Shown piece after piece: positions 51,169-60,238 of a stretch of DNA of 64,000 bases (the stretch's first letter is position 1; the number at the start of each line of letters is the position of its first letter). The DNA is from Chromohalobacter sp. 296-RDG. Lineage in GTDB: Bacteria > Pseudomonadota > Gammaproteobacteria > Pseudomonadales > Halomonadaceae. The stretch spans positions 1-64,000 of the forward strand of contig NZ_JARANY010000011.1 in NCBI RefSeq assembly GCF_029889885.1, read 5' to 3'. Made by a program: the position numbers and the translations under genes. A model generated the notes under the pieces. It was given only the letters and a program-made list of their open reading frames with translations. It was not told where the DNA came from and made no database searches.

Positions 51169-52521
51169 ATGCGCCGCTGCCTGATGTGGGCCTGCCTGGT
51201 ACTCGCGGGTCTGGGATTGTCGTGGCTGGCGAGTGCGCAATCCGACGGGGGTGAAGCGCCCCACGGCGTGGTCCTGAGTATCGACGGCGGCATCGGCCCC
51301 GCCACCAGCGATTACTTTCAGCGTGGTCTCGAGCGTGCCGACGAGGCCGGCGCCTCGCTGGTGATTCTCGAGCTCGATACACCGGGCGGCCTGGAGGCCT
51401 CCATGCGAGACATGATCCGCGCGATGCTGGCCTCGCCGGTACCGGTGGTGAGCTATGTGACGCCCGCCGGGGCGCGTGCCGCCAGCGCCGGTACCTATCT
51501 GCTCTATGCCAGTCATATCGCCGCCATGACGCCATCGACACACCTCGGTTCGGCGACGCCGGTGCAGCTCGGCGGTGGCGGCGGTGAACCGACGGAAGGC
51601 GCGTCAGGGGAAGAAGAGACTCAAGAAGCATCGTCATCGGCGATGGAACGCAAGGTTCTCGAGGATGCGGTGGCCACGATTCGTTCGTTGGCCGAGCGTC
51701 ATGGACGCAACGCCGAGTGGGCCGAACGCGCCGTGCGCGAGGCGGCCAATCTCACGGCCAGCGAGGCCCTGGAGGCCAACGTCGTCGATGTCGTGGCGAG
51801 CGATCTCGACGCCTTGCTTACCCAGATAGACGGGCGAAGCGTGGTCATGGAGAGCGGTGAGCGTACTCTATCTACACAGGGCATGACGCTCGATCGCCAG
51901 CCGCCGGATTGGCGCGCCCAGGTGCTGGCGTTCATCACCAATCCCAACGTCGCCTATTTCCTGATGATCATCGGCTTTTACGGGCTGATCTTCGAATTGC
52001 TGAGTCCGGGCACGCTATTTCCCGGCGTGATCGGCGCCATCAGCTTGGTATTGGCCATGTACGCCTTCCAGATGCTCTCGGTGGGGTATGCGGGCCTGGT
52101 ACTGGTTTTCCTGGGCATGGCGCTGGTCGTGGCCGAAGCGTTCGTACCCAGCGTCGGCGTGCTGGGATTCGGCGGACTCGCAGCCTTCGTCGCCGGCTCG
52201 GTGATGCTGATGGATGACACGCATCAGGCGCTGGCATGGCCTCTGGTAGGCGGCGTGGCGCTAGTGGCTGTCGGCTTCCTGTTGTGGGTGGTTATGCGCT
52301 TCGTGGGGATGCGTCAGCGCCGTCCGCAGGGCGGTCAGGAGGAAATGATCGGCCAAGAGGCCACGGTGCTGGGGGACTTCCAGGAACAAGGCAAGGTGAT
52401 GGTACACGGCGAGCGCTGGCAGGCGCGCTGTGCATCGCCCGTGGCACGCGGTCAGCGGGTGCGAGTCGTATCCAGCGAGGGCTTGACGCTGGTAGTCGAG
52501 CCAATGACGGCAACCCCTTAG
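51169..52521 (+). CDS. NfeD membrane serine protease (ClpP-class, long form)
   Basis: A 450-residue membrane protein. After a signal peptide (LAGLGLSWLASAQ) comes a ClpP/S49-like domain with the strand GVVLSIDGGIGPATSDY, ELDTPGG, and the nucleophile serine in GARAASAGTYLLYA; a lysine in MERKVLEDA fits the Ser-Lys dyad. About five helices (residues 255-385) and a C-terminal OB-fold NfeD domain (GQEATVLGDFQEQGKV) follow. Long-form NfeD works with stomatin-like proteins, and a slipin gene follows at 70 bases. ATG 51142 nine codons upstream also has a ribosome binding site; the two starts sit in near-duplicate sequence. Confidence 0.9.
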   Translation: MRRCLMWACLVLAGLGLSWLASAQSDGGEAPHGVVLSIDGGIGPATSDYFQRGLERADEAGASLVILELDTPGGLEASMRDMIRAMLASPVPVVSYVTPAGARAASAGTYLLYASHIAAMTPSTHLGSATPVQLGGGGGEPTEGASGEEETQEASSSAMERKVLEDAVATIRSLAERHGRNAEWAERAVREAANLTASEALEANVVDVVASDLDALLTQIDGRSVVMESGERTLSTQGMTLDRQPPDWRAQVLAFITNPNVAYFLMIIGFYGLIFELLSPGTLFPGVIGAISLVLAMYAFQMLSVGYAGLVLVFLGMALVVAEAFVPSVGVLGFGGLAAFVAGSVMLMDDTHQALAWPLVGGVALVAVGFLLWVVMRFVGMRQRRPQGGQEEMIGQEATVLGDFQEQGKVMVHGERWQARCASPVARGQRVRVVSSEGLTLVVEPMTATP

Positions 52522-52551
52522 TCGCCATGCGGTGCCTGGGGCACGCCATCA

Positions 52552-52579
52552 TTTATCGAGAAACATCGTTTATCGAGAA
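52552..52579 (+). repeat. Short direct repeat before the slipin gene
   Basis: TTTATCGAGAA occurs twice with a 17-base period (52552 and 52569) just ahead of the slipin ribosome binding site AAGGAG. It looks like a small local duplication in the leader. Confidence 0.6.
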
Positions 52580-52590
52580 GGAGTAACGCC

Positions 52591-53463
52591 ATGTACGCGA
52601 GTTATGCCTATCTAGTGCCGATTGTTCTGGTCGTGCTGTTGCTGTTCGCGGCGATACGCATCTTGCCGGAGTACAAGCGTGGTGTGGTTTTCTTCCTGGG
52701 CCGCTTCCAGTCAGTGAAGGGACCGGGGCTGTTGCTGTTGATTCCAGCCATCCAGAAAATGCAGGTCGTCGATCTGCGCACCGTGACGCTGGACGTGCCT
52801 GAGCAGGACGTCATCTCGCAGGATAACGTTACCGTGCGCGTCAACGCAGTCCTCTACTTCCGCGTGGTCGATCCCGAGAAGGCCATCATCCAGGTCGAAA
52901 ATTTCGGTGTCGCCACCAGCCAACTGGCGCAGACCACCTTGCGCTCGGTGCTCGGTAAGCACGACCTCGACGAGATGCTCTCCGAACGCGATCGTCTCAA
53001 TAACGATATCCAGGAGATTCTCGACACTCAGACAGAGGCCTGGGGCATCAAGGTCGCCAATGTCGAGATCAAGCATGTCGACCTCGACGAGAGCATGATT
53101 CGCGCCATCGCCCGCCAGGCCGAGGCCGAGCGTGAACGGCGCGCCAAGGTGATCCATGCCGAGGGTGAGCTGCAGGCCTCGCACAAGCTGGTCGATGCCG
53201 CCGATGTCATGGCCAGCAATTCCGCGGCGCTGCAGTTGCGCTATCTGCAGACGCTCAGTGACATGAGCAACAAGAACGCCTCGACCATCGTCTTCCCGTT
53301 GCCGATGGACATCATGGACGCCTTCAAAAGTCAACTGAACAAGGCGGGTGCCGCGCCGACAGGCAACGATACCTCGGACCATGACTCGTCGGACCATGAC
53401 TCGTCGGACACGTCGTCGAGCCGCTCCCCCTCTGGATTCGAGACGCCAGACAACGAAGCGTGA
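52591..53463 (+). CDS. Slipin / stomatin-like protein
   Basis: A 290-residue membrane-anchored SPFH protein. One N-terminal helix ([18 protein letters not shown]), then the SPFH/PHB domain ([40 protein letters not shown]) and a coiled-coil ([24 protein letters not shown]). It pairs with the upstream long-form NfeD protease; such pairs are thought to act in membrane quality control. The C-terminus carries an in-frame 15-base tandem duplication (53374-53409, [12 protein letters not shown]), which gives an acidic low-complexity tail. AAGGAG lies 8 bases before the ATG. Confidence 0.93.
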   Translation: MYASYAYLVPIVLVVLLLFAAIRILPEYKRGVVFFLGRFQSVKGPGLLLLIPAIQKMQVVDLRTVTLDVPEQDVISQDNVTVRVNAVLYFRVVDPEKAIIQVENFGVATSQLAQTTLRSVLGKHDLDEMLSERDRLNNDIQEILDTQTEAWGIKVANVEIKHVDLDESMIRAIARQAEAERERRAKVIHAEGELQASHKLVDAADVMASNSAALQLRYLQTLSDMSNKNASTIVFPLPMDIMDAFKSQLNKAGAAPTGNDTSDHDSSDHDSSDTSSSRSPSGFETPDNEA

Positions 53464-53525
53464 CAGGCGCCTGTCAAATCGAGCGGTTAGAGTGGCGCCT
53501 GTTTTTTCACCAGGAGCCCGGCGCC

Positions 53526-53663
53526 ATGCTCGCTGACAGCCGCCATCTGGCGATTTTCGATCTCGACGGCACCCTGCTCGACGGTGACTGCACCGGCCTG
53601 TGGATCGCCTGGCGCGTATCGCCGAGTTGCGTGGCTGGCCTCGATTCGACTGGCGCGAGGTAA
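53526..53663 (+). pseudogene. HAD-family phosphatase, N-terminal remnant
   Basis: ATG 53526, with AGGAG 9 bases upstream, encodes HLAIFDLDGTLLDGDCTGLW, the motif I strand and DxDGT loop of a HAD-IB (SerB-like) hydrolase. The frame loses coding character soon after and stops at 53663. A shifted frame around 53605-53660 (RLARIAELRGWPRFDWREV) also looks coding, so a deletion or frameshift joined two pieces. The rest of the enzyme is absent. The start signals are intact, so a 45-residue peptide may still be made. Confidence 0.6.
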
Positions 53664-53723
53664 GTCCGTCTACAACCAAAGGTGCAAATGCAGCGTCGAG
53701 TTGGTAGAATCCCGTCCTTTTCT

Positions 53724-53888
53724 GGGCACATGACGCCATGTGCCCACAACCGACCGTTCAAGGCCGATTCGATTTCATGAGCGCAACGCCGCCCTAGCGT
53801 TTTCCCTTTCCCCGGAGCGTTTCCCACGCTCTCCGCGGCCCCGATGGACGCACCATGCATCCGTCCGGGCCGTTTACGGCCGTCTTTT
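53724..53888 (+). promoter_or_regulatory. Structured leader upstream of sulP with serial hairpins
   Basis: The 340-base gap before sulP holds four successive inverted repeats: GGGCACATG/CATGTGCCC (53724-53745), GAGCGT/ACGCTC (53815-53831), GGACG/CGTCC (53846-53866) and GGCCG-TTTA-CGGCC (53868-53881), the last followed closely by TTTT (53885-53888) like an intrinsic terminator. This suggests a transcribed, regulated leader. I cannot match it to a named riboswitch. No gene is visible in this stretch. Confidence 0.4.
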
Positions 53889-54003
53889 CGGTTCCCGTTG
53901 CATTCCCGACATCGGCATATCACACGATGCTCGTGTCCCGAATGAGCCGTCGCCAGGCGTGCCGAGTAAAACTTCTGACCTTTCTCATCGACTGGACACA
54001 CGC

Positions 54004-55494
54004 ATGTACGCATCGATCAAACAACGCTGGTTCTCGAACGTCCGATCGGACGTCTTGGCCGGCGCCGTGGTGGCGCTGGCCCTGATCCCGGAGGCGATCG
54101 CCTTCTCGATCATTGCCGGGGTCGACCCCAAGGTGGGGCTCTTCGCGTCCTTTTCCATGGCAGTGGTGATTTCCTTTACCGGTGGCCGCCCGGGGATGAT
54201 CTCCGCCGCGACCGGCGCCATGGCGCTGCTCATGGTGACCCTGGTCAAGGAACATGGGCTCGAATATCTACTTGCCGCGACTTTGCTGACGGGGATGTTG
54301 CAGATCGTGGCCGGCTATCTGCGTCTGGGAGCGTTGATGCGTTTCGTTTCGCGCTCTGTGGTCACGGGCTTCGTCAATGCTCTGGCGATTTTGATCTTCA
54401 TGGCGCAATTGCCGGAGTTGACCGATGTGACCTGGCACGTCTATGCCATGACCGCCGCCGGTCTGGGGATCATCTACCTGTTTCCCTACGTTCCGGTTAT
54501 CGGACGTGCGTTGCCGTCACCGCTGGTGTGCATCATCGTGCTCACGGCAATCTACATGCTGGGCGATTTCTCCATGGTGCGCACCGTGGGCGATATGGGC
54601 GAGCTGCCGGATACGCTGCCGGTCTTCCTGTGGCCGGACGTGCCGCTCAATTTCGAAACACTGGCGATCATCTTCCCGTATTCCGCGGCACTGGCCGTGG
54701 TGGGCCTGCTCGAGTCGATGATGACGGCAACCATCGTCGACGAACTTACCGATACGCCTAGCGACAAGAACCGCGAGTGCAAGGGCCAGGGCGTTGCCAA
54801 CATCGCCACTGGCTTCCTGGGCGGCATGGCGAGTTGCGCGATGATCGGACAGTCGGTTATCAACATTAAATCCGGGGGGCGTACCCGGCTTTCCACGCTG
54901 TGTGCCGGGGTCATTCTGCTGATTCTGGTGGTCTTCCTTGGCGATCTCGTCGCGCAGATTCCCATGGCAGCACTGGTGGCGGTGATGATCATGGTCTCCA
55001 TCGGGACCTTCAGTTGGGAGTCGCTGCGCGATCTGCGCAAGCACCCGATGTCGACCAATATCGTCATGCTGGCGACGGTTATCGTCGTGGTCGCGACCCA
55101 TAACCTGGCGATCGGCGTACTGGTGGGCGTGCTGCTGGCGTCGTTATTCTTTGCCAACAAGGTCGGACAGATCCTCTATGTAGGTAGCGAGATGAACGAG
55201 GAGAGTCAGACGCGTGTCTATCGTGTCGTCGGCCAGGTATTCTTCACCTCGGCGGATCGTTTCGTGGAGTCTTTCGACTTCAAGGAGACCGTGGAACGTG
55301 TCCATATCGACCTGACCCGTGCGCACTTCTGGGACATCACCGCCGTGGGCGCGCTCGACAAGGTGGTCATCAAGTTCCGCCGCGAGGGCACCGAGGTGGA
55401 GATCGTGGGGCTCAACGAGGCCAGCGCCACCCTGGTGGATCGATTCGCGGTGCACGACAAGCCCGACGCCGTGGAAAAGCTCATGGGCCACTAA
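54004..55494 (+). CDS. SulP family anion transporter with STAS domain
   Basis: A 496-residue inner-membrane transporter. The membrane part has about 11-12 helices with SulP signatures [31 protein letters not shown] at the start and [15 protein letters not shown] later. A cytoplasmic STAS domain follows (about residues 405-496; [37 protein letters not shown]). SulP proteins carry sulfate, bicarbonate or dicarboxylates. The downstream Usp gene forms a pair with it, common in halophilic and marine relatives, which fits a bicarbonate- or stress-linked role but does not prove it. The upstream frame to 53740 is leader. Confidence 0.92.
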   Translation: MYASIKQRWFSNVRSDVLAGAVVALALIPEAIAFSIIAGVDPKVGLFASFSMAVVISFTGGRPGMISAATGAMALLMVTLVKEHGLEYLLAATLLTGMLQIVAGYLRLGALMRFVSRSVVTGFVNALAILIFMAQLPELTDVTWHVYAMTAAGLGIIYLFPYVPVIGRALPSPLVCIIVLTAIYMLGDFSMVRTVGDMGELPDTLPVFLWPDVPLNFETLAIIFPYSAALAVVGLLESMMTATIVDELTDTPSDKNRECKGQGVANIATGFLGGMASCAMIGQSVINIKSGGRTRLSTLCAGVILLILVVFLGDLVAQIPMAALVAVMIMVSIGTFSWESLRDLRKHPMSTNIVMLATVIVVVATHNLAIGVLVGVLLASLFFANKVGQILYVGSEMNEESQTRVYRVVGQVFFTSADRFVESFDFKETVERVHIDLTRAHFWDITAVGALDKVVIKFRREGTEVEIVGLNEASATLVDRFAVHDKPDAVEKLMGH

Positions 55495-55609
55495 GTGAGT
55501 CGCGGTCTACGCCTTAAGGTGAGACGACAAGTCTTCCCGAGGCTGAGTATCATGCAATCACTCCCATTGCGATGGGACCTGAATAAGATCATCACAAGGA
55601 GCCCGCCAC

Positions 55610-56467
55610 ATGAAAGCACCTCACGTCATGGCGTGTATCGATGGCTCGAACTATTCTGAAGCCGTGAGCGATGCCGCGGTCTGGGCGAGCCAGCGCATGG
55701 ATGTACCGCTGTCCTTCGTGCATGTACTGGATCGCAATCAGGCACCGAGTCAGTTCGATCCGCGCGGCAACATCGGGCTCGGCTCGCGCGAGCATCTTCT
55801 CGAAGAGCTGGCCAGCCTGGATGAGCAACGTGGCAAGGTCGCGCAAGAGCACGGTCGCTTGATGTTGAGCGCCTCGCGTGAGCGCGCCGAGGGGGCTGGC
55901 ATTGCCGAGGTCGAAACACGTCAGCGTAATGGCGAGCTGGTCGAGGCCTTGACCGAGATCGAAGAAGAAGCGCGGTTGATCGTGTTGGGCAAGCGCGGTG
56001 AATCGGCGGACGCCTCGCCGGAGCACATGGGTAGCAACCTCGAGCGCGTGATTCGTGGGCTGCATCGCCCGATTCTGGTGATTCCGGAGTCTTTCGCGAC
56101 GCCGACACGCTATCTGATTGCTTTCGATGGCGGTCCAACGACGCGCAAGATGGTTGAATTGCTTTCGGAACGCCCGTTGCTACGCGACCTGGAATGCCAT
56201 CTGGTGCTGGTGGGGGCGGATACCGACGAGCATCGCGAGCAACTCGCCTGGGCGGAGAAACAGCTAGCGCCGACCAGTAGCGCCGTGCATACGCACATTA
56301 TCGCCGGCGAGGTCGAGAAGGTGCTATGCGACTATCGGCAGGAGCATGATATCGATTTGCTGGTCATGGGTGCCTACGGGCACTCGCGCATTCGCCAGTT
56401 CCTGGTGGGCAGTACCACTACGGCGATGATTCGCCGCGCCCAGGTACCGTTGCTGCTGTTGCGCTAA
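55610..56467 (+). CDS. Tandem universal stress protein
   Basis: A 285-residue cytoplasmic protein with two UspA domains (about 1-150 and 160-285). The first has ACIDGSNYSEAV and LIVLGKRGE; the second has LIAFDGGPTT and the nucleotide loop GAYGHSRIRQFLVGSTTTAM (G-x2-G-x9-GS/T), so ATP binding is likely in the C-terminal half. AGGAG lies 9 bases before ATG 55610. The 115-base gap after sulP has only a small CCCAT/ATGGG repeat, so the two may share a transcript; Usp partners of transporters can regulate uptake (as TeaD does for the ectoine TRAP system in Halomonas). Confidence 0.92.
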   Translation: MKAPHVMACIDGSNYSEAVSDAAVWASQRMDVPLSFVHVLDRNQAPSQFDPRGNIGLGSREHLLEELASLDEQRGKVAQEHGRLMLSASRERAEGAGIAEVETRQRNGELVEALTEIEEEARLIVLGKRGESADASPEHMGSNLERVIRGLHRPILVIPESFATPTRYLIAFDGGPTTRKMVELLSERPLLRDLECHLVLVGADTDEHREQLAWAEKQLAPTSSAVHTHIIAGEVEKVLCDYRQEHDIDLLVMGAYGHSRIRQFLVGSTTTAMIRRAQVPLLLLR

Positions 56468-56513
56468 GCGCCGCCATACAAGGGCCAATGAGCCACAGGA
56501 TATAAGGCGTCGG

Positions 56514-57137
56514 TCACGTCGATGGCGCCTCTTCTTCCTCGTGCTGGGTTGCCGCCGGCGGCTGGTGACTAAGAAACTCTCCCACGCGTTCCGGCTCGCT
56601 TTCGCCGACACGGCATAGCTGAACGGCGATCTCTGCGTACTGCATCAGCACCGGTACCAGCAGACGCTGCCGCTCGGCATTGTCGCCGGTAGCGTGTGCC
56701 TCGCCGTTGAACCACTCGAAGAGTCGTGCCAGACGCGCATAGTTGGGATCGCCGCGCCCGCTATTGCCGCGCAGGGCATCGATGGACAGGCAGCGCAGCA
56801 CGTTGCGCTTGTTGGGATCCAGTCCCTCTTTTTCCAGCAAGCGTTCGGCATGTTGCATGAAATGCTCGGCCAGTAATGCCGTGGTCTGCGTACGCCCATG
56901 GTGAGACAAGGCTTCGAGGCTATCGTGCAGGGCACGCTGCTGCTGGGAAAGCTGCTGCCACAGCGCCATGCCCAGCAGGGCCAAAATCGCCAGCGCACCC
57001 AGCGCAAGCACGAACGCACCCAGGGGAATCAGCGCCGAGGGCGGAAGCGGCCAGGCGAGGTCGGTAGCCGACAGCAGCACACCCCCCAGCAGGGCGATGG
57101 CGAGGAGTATGGCAATCATCAGAGTCAAGCGTTTCAT
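56514..57137 (-). CDS. Hypothetical membrane protein
   Basis: A 207-residue protein with two N-terminal hydrophobic helices (about residues 5-24 and 33-58), then a soluble helical domain with QQQRALHDSLEALSHHGRTQ and LRCLSIDALRGNSGRGDPNYARLARLFEWFN, and an acidic tail. I do not recognise the family. It lies after the aryl-polyene-type operon on the same strand, 108 bases past the ketoreductase stop, where related clusters often carry a second ketosynthase; it shows no resemblance to one. The ribosome binding site is weak. Confidence 0.65.
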   Translation of the reverse strand: MKRLTLMIAILLAIALLGGVLLSATDLAWPLPPSALIPLGAFVLALGALAILALLGMALWQQLSQQQRALHDSLEALSHHGRTQTTALLAEHFMQHAERLLEKEGLDPNKRNVLRCLSIDALRGNSGRGDPNYARLARLFEWFNGEAHATGDNAERQRLLVPVLMQYAEIAVQLCRVGESEPERVGEFLSHQPPAATQHEEEEAPST

Positions 57138-57245
57138 CGATTCGTATCCATTGCCTCAAGCGTATGCCTCATTATCGGCTTCGTCGCGCCAAGCTTGATG
57201 GTGGCAAGTGACCTCCTCCCCAGAGGGTGTTTACAAAATAGCCTC

Positions 57246-57971
57246 TCAGCACATGCCGCCATTCACCGGCAACACCTGACGCGTTATATAAGCCGCATCC
57301 TTTGAGCATAGAAAGCTCACCGCGCCGGCGATGTCTTCGACCTGGCCGGTGCGTCGCATGGGGATCAGCTTGAGCACTTCTTCCTGGGATAGGTGATGCG
57401 TCATATCGGTGTCGATCCACCCAGGGGCGACGCAGTTGACGGTGATATGGCGCTTGGCCAGTTCGATGGCCAGTGCCTTGGTGGCGCCGATGATCCCCGC
57501 CTTGGCGGCGCTATAATTGACCTGGCCGCGATTGCCGATGAGTCCCGACATCGAGGCGATGGTGACGATGCGTCCCGGCTTGCGGCGCTGGATCATCGGC
57601 ATGACCAGCGGATGCAGCACGTTGTAGAAACCGTCGAGATTGGTATGTACCACGCTGTCCCAATCGTCGCCGGTAAGCGCGGGGAACGGGTTGTCGGCGG
57701 TGATGCCGGCGTTGCAGACCACGCTGAAATAAGTGCCATGGGCCTCGATGTCCGCTTCGAGGAGCGCGCGTGCCTGATCGCGGTCGGCCACGTCGAAACA
57801 CACGAGGCGCGCCTCGCGGCCCAGCGCGCGAATTTCCTCGGCGACGCGCTCGGCGTCCTGCTCGCGCGAGCGGTAATGAAGGACGATATCGAAGCCGTCG
57901 TGCGCGAGGCGCAGGGCGGTGGCGCGACCGATGCCACGGCTGGCACCGGTCACCAGGATGGTGTCGGTCAT
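57246..57971 (-). CDS. 3-ketoacyl-ACP reductase, FabG-like (ApeQ type)
   Basis: A 241-residue SDR that reduces 3-ketoacyl-ACP to 3-hydroxyacyl-ACP with NADPH. Cofactor motif TGASRGIG (residues 8-15), NAG (about 87-89), catalytic Ser140/142, Tyr153 and Lys157 (YSAAKAG). It is the last gene of a tightly overlapping minus-strand operon with ketosynthase, hotdog dehydratase, exporter and lipoprotein genes, so it is the ketoreductase of that polyene/fatty-acid pathway rather than the housekeeping FabG. Its ATG overlaps the dehydratase stop (ATGA). Confidence 0.92.
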   Translation of the reverse strand: MTDTILVTGASRGIGRATALRLAHDGFDIVLHYRSREQDAERVAEEIRALGREARLVCFDVADRDQARALLEADIEAHGTYFSVVCNAGITADNPFPALTGDDWDSVVHTNLDGFYNVLHPLVMPMIQRRKPGRIVTIASMSGLIGNRGQVNYSAAKAGIIGATKALAIELAKRHITVNCVAPGWIDTDMTHHLSQEEVLKLIPMRRTGQVEDIAGAVSFLCSKDAAYITRQVLPVNGGMC

Positions 57972-58441
57972 CGAGCGTTTTGCCTTTCTGCAGGGGAAGA
58001 AGAAGTGTCCGGCGTCGGCTGGAAGATGCTCAGGCGTCCCTCGGCCAGGCGCTGGCCCGCTGCCGTTGAGAGAGTGCCGGCGAAGGCACGCACGCCGTTG
58101 TCGGCGACGAATTCCCGTGTCACCTGGATATGCACCGGCTCGCCGAGGGAAAAGTTATCCACATGGGCATGATAGCGCCGGCTGGCAATCAAGAAACCGG
58201 GCGGTGGCGGTGCGCCGTCGATATGCGCCCAGACCCCGGCCCAGGCGGCGACGCCCTGGGCCATCCATTCGAGGCCGACCCATGCGGGAATCGCGCCGTC
58301 CTCGACGAAAAGATCGCTGTCCCCGGGCGTGATCTCGATGGTGGCGCCTTCGGCATCGTAATCCAGCAGCGTGTCGAGCAGACACATCGCGCCGTCATGA
58401 GGGACGAACGGCCTTACCTCACAGGGAAGCTGAAGGTGCAT
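57968..58441 (-). CDS. Hotdog-fold 3-hydroxyacyl-ACP dehydratase (ApeP-like)
   Basis: A 157-residue FabZ/ApeP-type protein. It reads VRPFVPHDGAMCLLDTLLDYDAEG (with the expected catalytic histidine in PHDGAM), then GLEWMAQGVAAWAGVW, the hotdog central helix. In aryl polyene clusters ApeP works with ApeI to dehydrate the growing chain and leave conjugated double bonds. AGGAGG lies 6 bases before ATG 58441. The start is one base after the ketosynthase stop. Confidence 0.88.
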   Translation of the reverse strand: MHLQLPCEVRPFVPHDGAMCLLDTLLDYDAEGATIEITPGDSDLFVEDGAIPAWVGLEWMAQGVAAWAGVWAHIDGAPPPPGFLIASRRYHAHVDNFSLGEPVHIQVTREFVADNGVRAFAGTLSTAAGQRLAEGRLSIFQPTPDTSSSPAERQNAR

Positions 58442-58442
58442 G

Positions 58443-59645
58443 TCATGCCTCCTCACGTGTCATCAGCAGCACGGCGTTATTACCGCCGAAGGCGAAGGAG
58501 TTGCTCAGCGCATGCTTGATCGGACGCGGTGTGTGCTCGGGCGTGACCGCAGGCATGACATAGTCGAGTGGTGGCAACTCGGGATCGGGCAGGGCGTCGA
58601 AGACATGTACCGGCAGGCGTCCGCGGTCGAGCGCCAACCAGCAGAACGCGGCTTCCAGCGCCCCGGCGGCGCCCAGGGTATGGCCGGTCAGGGCTTTGGT
58701 CGAGCTGCACGGCGGCGAGGTGGCAAAGAGCGCCGCGACCGCCTTGGCTTCCATGCTGTCGTTGTGGGGCGTGCCGGTGCCGTGCAGGTTGAGGTAGTCC
58801 ACTGCCTCGGGCGCGTAGCCGCCCATTGCCAGGGCTTGGCGCATCGCCTCGTGCGCGCCGCTACCATCCGGACGTGGCGCGGAGACGTGATAGGCGTCGC
58901 TGGACTCCCCCGTGCCGCTGAGCTGAATGCCGCCGGCTTCCGGGGTGACCACGAATAGCGCCGCCGCCTCGCCGATATTGATGCCGTCGCGCTGCGCGGA
59001 GAACGGCAGACAAGGCTGCTCGCTGATCGCTTCCAGGCTGGCGAAGCCGTTGACGGTCAAACGGCAGAGGCTATCCGCGCCTCCCGCGATGACCGCATCA
59101 CACGTCCCGCTGGCCAGCAGGCGTCGCGCACTGGCCAGGGCCCGTGCGCTGGAGCTGCACGCCGTGGAAAGCGCATATACCGGCCCCTGGGCGCCAATGC
59201 GCTGGGCGACGAAGTGTGCCGGCGCACCGAGTTCCTGATTGGCATAGCGGAACGTCTCGGGTAACGGCCCCTCGCGGCCTGCCTCGGCCACGGCGCGTTC
59301 GGTCTCGCCGATGCCCGAGGTACTGGTGCCGATGACCACACCGATGCGTTCGGGCGCCACCGACTCACGCAAGGTGTCGAGCGTGTCATGCAAGCGTTGC
59401 ATGGCGAGTGCCAACAAGCGGTTGTTGCGGCTGCGCTGCTCGGGTGGCCAGTCGTCCCAGTCGGGAAGCGCGCAGGTGATCATGCCCAACGATAGCTCGC
59501 GATCGGGAGTGAAGGCAGTGCTGGATGTCAGCCCGCGTTGCCCGTTGAACAAGGCATAGGCGATGGTCTCCAGGTCGTCGCCGAGGCTACACACCACGCC
59601 GGGACGCGATAGACGACAGGGTTGGCGGTTGGCGGATAGGCTCAT
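58443..59645 (-). CDS. Beta-ketoacyl-ACP synthase (ApeO-type)
   Basis: A 400-residue thiolase-fold condensing enzyme that extends the acyl chain with malonyl-ACP. The full Cys-His-His triad is visible: Cys163 (STACSSS), His288 (HGTGT), His322 (GHTLGAAG), with Lys317. The last segment NSFAFGGNNAVLL is standard. It is therefore an active ketosynthase, not a chain-length factor. Context (hotdog dehydratase, ketoreductase, DUF3261 lipoprotein, exporter) assigns it to an aryl-polyene-like type II system. Its ATG overlaps the lipoprotein stop. Confidence 0.92.
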   Translation of the reverse strand: MSLSANRQPCRLSRPGVVCSLGDDLETIAYALFNGQRGLTSSTAFTPDRELSLGMITCALPDWDDWPPEQRSRNNRLLALAMQRLHDTLDTLRESVAPERIGVVIGTSTSGIGETERAVAEAGREGPLPETFRYANQELGAPAHFVAQRIGAQGPVYALSTACSSSARALASARRLLASGTCDAVIAGGADSLCRLTVNGFASLEAISEQPCLPFSAQRDGINIGEAAALFVVTPEAGGIQLSGTGESSDAYHVSAPRPDGSGAHEAMRQALAMGGYAPEAVDYLNLHGTGTPHNDSMEAKAVAALFATSPPCSSTKALTGHTLGAAGALEAAFCWLALDRGRLPVHVFDALPDPELPPLDYVMPAVTPEHTPRPIKHALSNSFAFGGNNAVLLMTREEA

Positions 59646-60238
59646 CGCGAGGCCTCGTGGTCGGTGGACGAATCGAGCGGCGCGATGCGCAGTCGATAGT
59701 CGCCTTGAAAATCTTCCAGCACTACGTCGCTGTCACTGTTGATATCGCGTTGCGACGGGGGTGGCGTGATGCGCGCGACCCGCTCGCCACGATAGACGAT
59801 CAGGCGCTGTTGGCGATCCTCGTCGAGCGTCCATTGGCTATCGGCGAAGGCTTCCTCGAGCGCCGCACGGGGCCACAGTGACCATTCCAGCCGCGTTGCC
59901 AGCCAGTCCGGCGAAAACGGCAGGGCCTCCTCGCGCGGCGCGTCGCCCTGCTCGAAGCGGCTGCCCGATGCGTCGCGCACCAGTGTCGTCAGGCGCTGTC
60001 CGTAGGGTGTGGTCAGCACCACGCGCAATTCATCCGAGGCCAAGCGCAGCACGGCGATCAGCGTCTGTGTGCTGTCGTCCTTGTCGTCCGGGATGAAGGT
60101 CAGGCGCCGGGTGAGTGTCTCCGAGCGTTCGGTCTGATCCAGTGCGGGATGGGGCGCGATGGGTGGTGTCAGCGAACAGCCACCGAGCAGCATCAGACCA
60201 CACAGCGCGAGCGCCAGGGGGAGTCGTGGCAGGCTCAT
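59642..60238 (-). CDS. DUF3261 lipoprotein of aryl-polyene-type clusters
   Basis: A 198-residue lipoprotein: signal peptide LALALCGLMLLGGC21 followed by Ser, so outer-membrane sorting is likely. The mature domain is beta-rich (LIAVLRLASDELRVVLTTPYGQRLTTLVRD). DUF3261 proteins occur next to the exporter and ketosynthase of aryl polyene loci and probably help move the product to the outer membrane (context-based inference). ATG 60238 overlaps the oxidoreductase stop (ATGA); the frame upstream to 60421 is the shadow of that gene. Confidence 0.85.
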   Translation of the reverse strand: MSLPRLPLALALCGLMLLGGCSLTPPIAPHPALDQTERSETLTRRLTFIPDDKDDSTQTLIAVLRLASDELRVVLTTPYGQRLTTLVRDASGSRFEQGDAPREEALPFSPDWLATRLEWSLWPRAALEEAFADSQWTLDEDRQQRLIVYRGERVARITPPPSQRDINSDSDVVLEDFQGDYRLRIAPLDSSTDHEASR

